A stretch of 64,000 nt of DNA from the NCBI GenBank assembly GCA_012960225.1, contig DUBS01000004.1:26642-90641 (forward strand), read 5' to 3'. The notes below the pieces were generated by a model. That model saw nothing but the letters and a program-made list of their open reading frames with translations, ran no database searches and was not told the DNA's origin. Each line of letters starts with the position of its first letter. The stretch's first letter is position 1. A program made the position numbers and the translations under genes. Shown here in pieces: positions 58,175 to 64,000 of this stretch. The stretch comes from Gemmatimonadota bacterium. GTDB taxonomy: Bacteria; Gemmatimonadota; Gemmatimonadetes; Longimicrobiales; Gaopeijiaceae.

Positions 58175-58570
58175 CTAATTTTTGTTATCAGGCGAGGGAC
58201 TCTTAGAGAACTGAACAGGCACCGTCACCCATACCTCAATACTCTCCCCATCTTGGGTAGCCGGATTAAACCGTAGGTCTATTGCTCCAGCAACTGCTGC
58301 AGAATCAAAAGCGGAGTAACCAGAGGATTCGAAGATCTCTACAGAGTCGACAGAACCTCCTTCGGTAACTAGCACCCTTAGCAACGTTTCACCCTCTATA
58401 GCTTGATCCCAAAGGCTTAGCGGGTAATCGATCGTCATCTCATCTAGTAGTGGTATCGGTTGTTCAATTTCGTTTTCCCCACCGCACGAGAACGCTGCAA
58501 CAAGCATTCCAAGAATTACGAAGCCCCCTAGCATTCTCCTTTGCAAACAGAAGTCTTCGGTGGATTTCAT
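58175..58570 (-). CDS. Lipoprotein with a TonB C-terminal-like domain
   Basis: 131 residues. A hydrophobic signal ends near a lipobox-like AAFSCGG (Cys29), followed at once by a TonB_C-like domain with the typical pattern EGETLLRVLVTEGGSVDSVEIFESSGYSAFDSAAVAG near 59-94 (shown only in part by key residues G, V, SSG and FD) and RFNPATQDGESIEVWVTVPVQF. There is no Pro-rich spanning segment, so it is unlikely to energise transport as TonB does. It overlaps the mutS stop by four bases and precedes the CBS-like gene. The function is unknown. Confidence 0.78.
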   Translation of the reverse strand: MKSTEDFCLQRRMLGGFVILGMLVAAFSCGGENEIEQPIPLLDEMTIDYPLSLWDQAIEGETLLRVLVTEGGSVDSVEIFESSGYSAFDSAAVAGAIDLRFNPATQDGESIEVWVTVPVQFSKSPSPDNKN

Positions 58571-61215
58571 TCGGTGTTCTCGTCTCCGTGTGCAGCTGAC
58601 CTCAATTGATACAGGAGTTCCAGGGCATCCCGGGGAGTCAAATCATCTGGATCTATCCCGCGTAAGCGAATCAAGGCAGGGTGATCTGCCCGAAACATCG
58701 ATAGCTGGTCCGGCGCAGTTTCCGATCCTGGACGATGAATACCATGCCTCCCGAGGCCTTCTCCGCCACCCGTGTGTGTCCCCTCCAATTCCACAAGGAG
58801 TTCCTGCGCACGTGCTACGACCGTGTCAGGCAAGCCAGCAAGACGGGCAACTTGGATCCCATATGAACGGTCTGCACCCCCCTCTAGTAGTTGGCGCAGA
58901 AACACGATATCCGATCCAACTTCTCGAACCAAGACATTCATATTCTTCACACCGGGAAGCAGATCGCCTAGTTGGGTCAATTCATGGTAGTGCGTGGCAA
59001 AAATGGTTTTCGAGCCTAGTTCCTCGTGCAGATACTCAGTGACGGACCACGCAATCGAGACGCCATCATAAGTGGAAGTCCCCCGACCAATTTCATCGAG
59101 CAAGACCAGACTCATTTCAGTGGCTCCATGGACGATCGCTGCGGTCTCGCTCATTTCTACCATGAACGTTGACTGACCCCGTGCCAGGTTATCAGAGGCG
59201 CCAACACGAGTGAATATGCGATCCGCTACCGGTATTCTGGCCTGATCCGCAGGTACGAAGGATCCAATCTGAGCTAGAAGTTGAATTAATCCGACTTGCC
59301 TGAGCACTGTACTCTTACCGGCCATGTTTGGTCCTGTTAACACGACGATCCATCCATTCTCGTTAAGGCAGATGTCGTTCGGAATGAACTTCTCACGGGG
59401 CATCATCGTCTCTACGACAGGATGTCGACTAGCTACAAGTTCAAGCTCGAAACCCGAGTGGATCTCAGGGCGCACATAATTTTGGCTAGCTGCAATTTCT
59501 GCGAAGCTTCCCAGTACATCTAGTTTCGCTATTCTCGCAGCGGTGTCTTGGAGTCGACCAATCTCCATGGCGACACGCCCTCGGATATCACTAAAAAGCT
59601 CAGCCTCCAAATGCGAAATTCGGTCCTCTGCCCCGAAAACTTTCTCTTCCCATTCTTTGAGCTCAGGAGTGAAGTAACGTTCAGCGTTCGCGAGTGTCTG
59701 CTTTCTGACATAGTCAACAGGCACCTTCCCTAGGTTTGCTCGAGTAACTTCGAGGTAGTAACCAAAGACTTTGTTGAAACCAACCTTCAGAGATGCAACA
59801 CCAGTTCTTTCACGCTCACGAACCTGGAGACTTGCTATGAAGTCCCGTGCGCCGTCTCTGACTGCACGAAGCTCGTCTAGATCCTCCGACCAACCCTTCT
59901 TGACAACTCCCCCCTCCTGGAGGGTCGCCGGCGGGTCATCTGAAATCGCCCGTTTCAACAGCGTGGATACATCCTCCAAGCAGTCCTTGTCGACCGCACA
60001 TTCACGAATCAGGGGATCTTTCGCCTCAACACCTGCAGCCTGGATCTCAGGGAGCTGCTCAAGAGACCTCCTTAGCCCTGCAAGATCCCGCGGTGTGACC
60101 CGCCCCGTACCGACTTTGCCCGCTAGCCGCTCAAGATCTGTAATGCCAGAAAGGGATCCTCGAATCCGCCTTCTGACATCAGGGCACTCCACAAACTCCT
60201 CCACCGCTCCGTGTCGAACACAGATGTCCTCAATGTGAATAAGCGGCTCTAGCACCCAACGACGTAGAAGTCGTCCACCCATGGGTGTCGTAGTGACATC
60301 GAGGACATCGAGTAACGCACCTCCCTTTTCTCCAGTCCGAAGAGGCTCAATCAACTCGAGATTTTTTCGAGTCATCTCATCGAGAAGCATGATCTGTCCA
60401 GGACGACGAATCCGAGGCGGTTTCAGGTGTGACACGCCCGCAGGGCGAATCTCTTTTAAGTACTGAACAAGCGCCCCAGAAACCCGCACGAGCGATTGAT
60501 CTTCAGATTGAAATCCAAAGCCATCAAGCGAATGGACTCCGAAAAAATTCAGGAGGGCATCCGTTGAGAGGTCTGCGTCGAACATCCAGTCCGCACGCAG
60601 AGTTCGAGGAATGGATGGCCCAGCCGCCCAGGTCAACTGGTCCGAAGTTTCAAGCGAGTAAGGCAAGAGCAGTTCTGAAGGCTCCAGCCGCCCAAGTTCG
60701 GCACGAAGTTCACTGGCGGGAACGAGCTGTGCAGACATTTCACCCGTTGATACGTCCAAGACGGCCATACCGAATGAGTCCGTCCCCGCGTCAACGAGAG
60801 CCACCAAGAAGTTATTCCGGTGCTTCATTAGCAGTGAGTCGGCAAGCACAGTCCCAGGTGTAATCATCTCTGTGACTTCTCGACGGACAATCCCCTTCGC
60901 TTCCGCGGGGTCTTCAACTTGGTCGCATATCGCAACGCGTCGACCCAACCTCACGAGCTTTGATAGGTATTCGTCAAGCGCCTTGGCAGGAATCCCCGCC
61001 AAAGGCACTCCAGCGGCAGCCCCGTTGTTCCGTGATGTGAGGGTCAGGCCCAGTAGCCTTGCGCCCTCTTCAGCGTCATCATGGAACAGTTCATAAAAGT
61101 CACCAACGCGGAAAAATAGCAGCGAGTCGGCGTGATCCGCCTTCGCTTCTCGCCACTGCCGCATCAGGGGTGTGTCCGCTGGGGCCATACGTGAAAATAG
61201 ACTCGAGGAGCCCAT
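58567..61215 (-). CDS. mutS: DNA mismatch repair ATPase
   Basis: 882 residues from the ATG at 61215; a TTG six bases upstream is possible. It recognises mismatches and small loops. The mismatch-binding FYE lies in FFRVGDFYELFHDD near 33-46, followed by the connector, lever and clamp domains, and the ATPase: Walker A TGPNMAGKSTVLRQ near 627-640, LVLLDEIGRGTSTYDG near 705 and the ATHYHELTQL signature near 741. The C-terminal tail (near 800-882) with MFRADHPALIRLRGIDPDDLTPRDALELL is the dimerisation tail. mutL is not in the window. Confidence 0.97.
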   Translation of the reverse strand: MGSSSLFSRMAPADTPLMRQWREAKADHADSLLFFRVGDFYELFHDDAEEGARLLGLTLTSRNNGAAAGVPLAGIPAKALDEYLSKLVRLGRRVAICDQVEDPAEAKGIVRREVTEMITPGTVLADSLLMKHRNNFLVALVDAGTDSFGMAVLDVSTGEMSAQLVPASELRAELGRLEPSELLLPYSLETSDQLTWAAGPSIPRTLRADWMFDADLSTDALLNFFGVHSLDGFGFQSEDQSLVRVSGALVQYLKEIRPAGVSHLKPPRIRRPGQIMLLDEMTRKNLELIEPLRTGEKGGALLDVLDVTTTPMGGRLLRRWVLEPLIHIEDICVRHGAVEEFVECPDVRRRIRGSLSGITDLERLAGKVGTGRVTPRDLAGLRRSLEQLPEIQAAGVEAKDPLIRECAVDKDCLEDVSTLLKRAISDDPPATLQEGGVVKKGWSEDLDELRAVRDGARDFIASLQVRERERTGVASLKVGFNKVFGYYLEVTRANLGKVPVDYVRKQTLANAERYFTPELKEWEEKVFGAEDRISHLEAELFSDIRGRVAMEIGRLQDTAARIAKLDVLGSFAEIAASQNYVRPEIHSGFELELVASRHPVVETMMPREKFIPNDICLNENGWIVVLTGPNMAGKSTVLRQVGLIQLLAQIGSFVPADQARIPVADRIFTRVGASDNLARGQSTFMVEMSETAAIVHGATEMSLVLLDEIGRGTSTYDGVSIAWSVTEYLHEELGSKTIFATHYHELTQLGDLLPGVKNMNVLVREVGSDIVFLRQLLEGGADRSYGIQVARLAGLPDTVVARAQELLVELEGTHTGGGEGLGRHGIHRPGSETAPDQLSMFRADHPALIRLRGIDPDDLTPRDALELLYQLRSAAHGDENTE

Positions 61216-61245
61216 GCTCAAGGATGAATGTCAGTAATCGATGAT

Positions 61246-62061
61246 TTAGTGCACTGAGTCATGACTGGGAACTCTAAAACTACTGCGGACCAAATCCTCA
61301 TCTTGCGCATCTCGTACAACAGCCGCCGTGAATCCAAGCACGGTCACTCGTCTCGAGAATTCCGTCGCTTCTATCGAGGTCTCAAAGCGACCTGCACGCA
61401 CGTGGATCAAGTTGCTTTGTGGCATCCGTACCAACCTAACATTCAGATCAGCTGCACGAGCAAGATCGAAGAGCGCGGCGGCACGCCCCTCATTTGAGAA
61501 TGCCCCCAACTGAACTGAATACGGTGCTGTATCAGCCGGAGTCGCGGCATCATCTTGATCCTCAACAGGCAGCTCAGAAATTGTAGATCGCGTAACCAGA
61601 GGGGGGGCTGCCCCTAGGGTTCCACTGACCCATGCTTCGGCTTCAGCCAACACCGACGAGCCAGGGTAGTCCCGAGAGAGGGATGCTATATGCCGTTCGA
61701 AATCTTCGGTGTAACCTCTTTCATAAGCTTCCTGTACAAGCCTGTAAAGTGCCCGGGCAGTAAAGGGGCCGGCTGGGTATTCTACGACCAAGCGCTGGAA
61801 GTCCCTTACAGCCTGTGATGGGTCAACGGTAAGGCGGCCACGTAGCCAGAGGGCGTACTGGCGTTCTTCTCTCGATGCGAGAACCCGGGATTCTTCCCAC
61901 CAGCCCAATAAAGCAGCCCGTGCCTCATCAGAACGACCATTTTGCGCAAGTTCTTCAATCTCTGGGAGCCTAATGGCATCCGTCTGAGCCCCTCCGGGGA
62001 GAGAACCCAGGGATGACATAGCAAGAATCAACAGCCCGATTCCACCTAAACGACCTATCAT
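61246..62061 (-). CDS. Exported SPOR-domain protein with TPR-like region
   Basis: 271 residues from the ATG at 62061, which overlaps the holA stop by four bases (ATGA); the longer frame from 62097 would lie within holA. A signal peptide (GGIGLLILAMSSLGSLPGGAQ) is followed by a helical TPR-like part (about 30-140: AQNGRSDEARAALLGWW, FTARALYRLVQEAYERGY) and a C-terminal SPOR domain (about 180-255: YSVQLGAFSNEGRAAAL, HVRAGRFETSIEATEF). SPOR domains bind denuded septal peptidoglycan, so a cell-envelope role near the division site is likely. Confidence 0.86.
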   Translation of the reverse strand: MIGRLGGIGLLILAMSSLGSLPGGAQTDAIRLPEIEELAQNGRSDEARAALLGWWEESRVLASREERQYALWLRGRLTVDPSQAVRDFQRLVVEYPAGPFTARALYRLVQEAYERGYTEDFERHIASLSRDYPGSSVLAEAEAWVSGTLGAAPPLVTRSTISELPVEDQDDAATPADTAPYSVQLGAFSNEGRAAALFDLARAADLNVRLVRMPQSNLIHVRAGRFETSIEATEFSRRVTVLGFTAAVVRDAQDEDLVRSSFRVPSHDSVH

Positions 62062-63059
62062 GCGGCAAGGGCCCGTGACATCAGACCCAATAGCCACTCT
62101 TCGACAAAGTGTTGATCACTTTGCGGCGATGCCTTCAAGAGACGATCAGCCCGGAGTAATCCCTCAATAGCAGCGTCGAGCTCACCTGGTGGCCATTTCT
62201 TGGATTGGGCCATCACCCGCTTTGCCAACCATTTTTGGTGAGGTGGAAGTGCCGCCTCTAGACTACGGAAACCTTTAGTCGATGCGACCCCTAACCGTAA
62301 CAGATGGTTTGCTAAGCCTATCACGAGCCCGACCCCTGATTCACCTTGCCCGATCAGAACGTCGAGACCTGTTAGTGCTTCCTGAAATCGGCGTTCACCG
62401 ACGAGGTCAAACCAACGCCAACGATCCTGTGACGGGAGTTTCGTTCCGACAGCTTCAACATCACCAATCGTTATAAGTGAGCGATCTCCCAAGAAGCCAG
62501 CGAGTTTCTCTAGTTCGCGGTCCAGTACCCCTAGATTCGTTCCGATCGCTGATGAGAGTGCCTGCGCTGCCTCTACCTCAATTTCCACTGAATAAGCTTC
62601 CCGGGCCCTGTTGATTAACCAGCCTGGAAGATCGGCACTCGTGAATGTCTTGAATTCTACCGAATGTGACAGGCTTGAAAGATCTCGGTAGAACTTAGCT
62701 CTAGAACCCCGTGGCACCGTACAACTCAGAATTAACGCGAGACCAGGTGGCGGATTTCTAACAACCTCCAGTATGGCTTCACGAGCCTTCTTGCCTGAAG
62801 CGAATCCTTCTACCTCTCGTACCACAACTACACGCCATTCAGCCATCATTGGTGGAGTGGCCATGATTGAGGCCACAGTTTCTACCTCAGTTTCAGTACC
62901 CCTTAGTTGGTCGAGATTAAAGTCTTGGGTCGCGGAATCGAGGTGCACATCAATCAGGGCAGTAATCACCTGTTCCTTACGGAAAGCGTCTTCACCGTGC
63001 AGATAGCAGACGCCACCTCGAACCTTGGCAAGTGCGGGAGGGAGTTGAGGTATTGTCAC
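62058..63059 (-). CDS. holA: DNA polymerase III delta subunit
   Basis: 333 residues, GTG start. The clamp-loader delta subunit opens the beta sliding clamp. Seen: VCYLHGEDAFRKEQVITALID near 17-37, the Gly-rich LIL and strand elements of the inactive AAA+ module (VVVREVEGFASGKKAREAI near 76-94), LEKLAGFLGDRSLITIGDVEAV near 182-203 and the C-terminal helical collar domain with LLRADRLLKAS near 305. It lies upstream of the SPOR gene and downstream of the anti-sigma gene, 68 bases away. Confidence 0.9.
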   Translation of the reverse strand: MTIPQLPPALAKVRGGVCYLHGEDAFRKEQVITALIDVHLDSATQDFNLDQLRGTETEVETVASIMATPPMMAEWRVVVVREVEGFASGKKAREAILEVVRNPPPGLALILSCTVPRGSRAKFYRDLSSLSHSVEFKTFTSADLPGWLINRAREAYSVEIEVEAAQALSSAIGTNLGVLDRELEKLAGFLGDRSLITIGDVEAVGTKLPSQDRWRWFDLVGERRFQEALTGLDVLIGQGESGVGLVIGLANHLLRLGVASTKGFRSLEAALPPHQKWLAKRVMAQSKKWPPGELDAAIEGLLRADRLLKASPQSDQHFVEEWLLGLMSRALAA

Positions 63060-63127
63060 TCGATCAAACTAAGCCGGCATTCGTCCAGTGAAAGTGCTGA
63101 CCGAGACAATCCGGCGGAACTGGCTCT

Positions 63128-63715
63128 CTAGCGTTGCTGACCTAGTCCTGCGCGACGAAGCACACCACGCTGTCGGGAACGTTGGGACAGGGGTGAGTAC
63201 TCGAAAAGCAACGCGTGAGCTTCATTCCATAATTCTTGCCTGAAATCCGAGAGTGCTCGTTCACTGACGTCGGCAAAAGGATACACAACAAACCCAGATG
63301 AAGACGGACTCATGACTGAGGGCTGCCGCATGACCTGTAGCGGAGGGTGCTCAACGACAACCGTCTCGAGAGCTATCTCGGGAGTAGCATCCCTGAATAC
63401 AGGTAACCAAGAAACGATCATTAGGATGACCGCCATCGCTAGCAGAGCCGGCGGCGTAACGACAGAAGCTGCACTGCGGAGAGAATACTGATCATCAACA
63501 TGATAAAGTCGGTGCCTGAGCCTCGGTACAAAGTTATCGCTCAGTTTCGGCTTTGGCAGGGTCCGCAAGAGCGCCGAACCTTGTTCGATCACGCGCCGGT
63601 GACGACTACACGCAGAGCACTCATTAAGGTGCTCCTCAAAGGCCCGTACGTCCTCCTCTGCCGTGTTTCCGTCTATGAGATCGGAAAAATTCTTGAAGTA
63701 TTCGGAACAAGTCAT
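63128..63715 (-). CDS. Zinc-finger (ZAS) anti-sigma factor, membrane-anchored
   Basis: 195 residues from the ATG at 63715 (MTCSEYFKNFSDLIDG); a GTG 24 bases upstream is possible. The N-terminal anti-sigma domain has the HxxxCxxC zinc motif EHLNECSACSRHR (H29, C33, C36), and a helix near 95-115 (LLAMAVILMIVSWLPVF) crosses the membrane, leaving a periplasmic tail (SGFVVYPFADVSERALSDF). It should hold the sigma factor encoded just upstream until an envelope signal releases it. The periplasmic part has no recognised sensor domain. Confidence 0.86.
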   Translation of the reverse strand: MTCSEYFKNFSDLIDGNTAEEDVRAFEEHLNECSACSRHRRVIEQGSALLRTLPKPKLSDNFVPRLRHRLYHVDDQYSLRSAASVVTPPALLAMAVILMIVSWLPVFRDATPEIALETVVVEHPPLQVMRQPSVMSPSSSGFVVYPFADVSERALSDFRQELWNEAHALLFEYSPLSQRSRQRGVLRRAGLGQQR

Positions 63716-63758
63716 TGAGACTGATACTGCACCCACCACACACGGGTTCCAATAGTTA

Positions 63759-63788
63759 CGGCCCCACCGGCTTGATCTCGCGGGGCCG
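63759..63788 (-). other. GC-rich hairpin between the sigma and anti-sigma genes
   Basis: CGGCCCC (63759-63765) pairs with GGGGCCG (63782-63788) across a 16-base loop, in the 129-base gap between the sigma-factor stop and the anti-sigma start. It could moderate read-through and so set the sigma to anti-sigma ratio, or be a weak terminator; no T-run follows on the minus strand. Nothing else is evident in the gap. Confidence 0.35.
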
Positions 63789-63844
63789 AGGCCCTCTCTA
63801 CCTGCCGTCTTTTGCTAGAGAACCTATGTTCAGATCTCAGTCCT

Positions 63845-64000
63845 TTACTCAATCATGGGTGCGATAATCTTCGCAAAATTATTGCGAGCGCGGTTCAGGC
63901 GGCTCTTTACTGTCCCTAGGTTACATCCCGTGATTTCCGCAATCTCTTCATAAGTCTTCCCCTCCAACTCTCGAAGCACAAACACCATCCTATGGTGCTT
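63845..64000 (-). CDS. ECF sigma factor, C-terminal region 4 (runs off the right edge)
   Basis: 51 residues plus a TAA stop, open to the window edge. The reading KHHRMVFVLRELEGKTYEEI followed by AEITGCNLGTVKSRLNRARN is sigma-70 region 4: the helix-turn-helix (YEEIAEITGCNLGTVKSRL) binds the -35 element. The start and region 2 lie beyond the window. It precedes the zinc-finger anti-sigma gene on the same strand, the classic RpoE/RsrA-type arrangement in which the two are co-transcribed. Confidence 0.9.
   Translation of the reverse strand, partial: KHHRMVFVLRELEGKTYEEIAEITGCNLGTVKSRLNRARNNFAKIIAPMIE

Noticed and set aside
58560..59042. A plus-strand open frame of 160 codons
   Set aside because: It mirrors the end of mutS and has no supporting evidence.

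Overview
The window reads as a chromosomal segment of a Gram-negative, aerobic, heterotrophic bacterium. I infer Gemmatimonadota or a close relative. The grounds are the combination of a TamA/TamB outer-membrane pair, many secreted peptidases and amidohydrolases (S9, S46, M20, M28), stand-alone PQQ-type dehydrogenases, a mycobacterial-Sdh1-like succinate dehydrogenase and an EF-G-like paralogue. No rRNA, tRNA, CRISPR array, insertion sequence or phage gene was found by eye. The assignment is an inference and would need marker-gene phylogeny.

Region 1 (1-19.4 kb, all minus strand) is one tightly packed housekeeping run. In transcription order it holds yebC, ruvC, ruvA, ruvB, queA, tgt, yajC, def, fmt, thiE, thiS, thiG, rsmB, a PASTA protein, a TlpA thioredoxin, a YbbR protein, tsaD, lgt, a metallophosphoesterase, a 62-residue membrane protein, tamA and the start of tamB, which leaves the window at its left edge. 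Many junctions are 1-4 base overlaps, suggesting translational coupling. The thiamine genes thiE-thiS-thiG lie inside the usual def-fmt-rsmB neighbourhood.

Region 2 (19.5-37.8 kb, mixed strands) is a catabolic island in which nearly every product carries a Sec, Tat or lipoprotein signal: a ThuA-domain protein, two PQQ-type dehydrogenases, a beta-rich protein of unknown function, two amidases, two M20 amidohydrolases (one broken by a frameshifting deletion), a Tat-exported histone-deacetylase-like amidohydrolase, an S9 peptidase and a cyclase-family lipoprotein. The amidase and M20 genes form two M20-amidase pairs, as if the pair had been duplicated around the deacetylase gene.

Region 3 (37.8-49.6 kb) is central metabolism: kbl and an SDR-type threonine dehydrogenase (threonine to glycine and acetyl-CoA), thiC behind a TPP riboswitch, glnA, an M28 peptidase, and sdhB-sdhA-sdhC, whose single large membrane anchor is rich in Cys and His.

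Region 4 (49.9-64 kb, minus strand) holds an EF-G-like GTPase with altered G motifs behind a hairpin-rich 422-base spacer, an S46 dipeptidyl-peptidase lipoprotein, a rhomboid protease, ddl, a cystathionine beta-synthase, a TonB-C lipoprotein, mutS, a SPOR protein, holA, a zinc-finger anti-sigma factor, and the last 51 residues of an ECF sigma factor at the right edge.

The points most worth following are the EF-G-like protein with its structured leader, the CXXCH motif in one PQQ dehydrogenase, the Tat-exported deacetylase within the exported-hydrolase island, and the net 20-nt deletion in the second M20 gene. No clearly new multi-gene system was proven.
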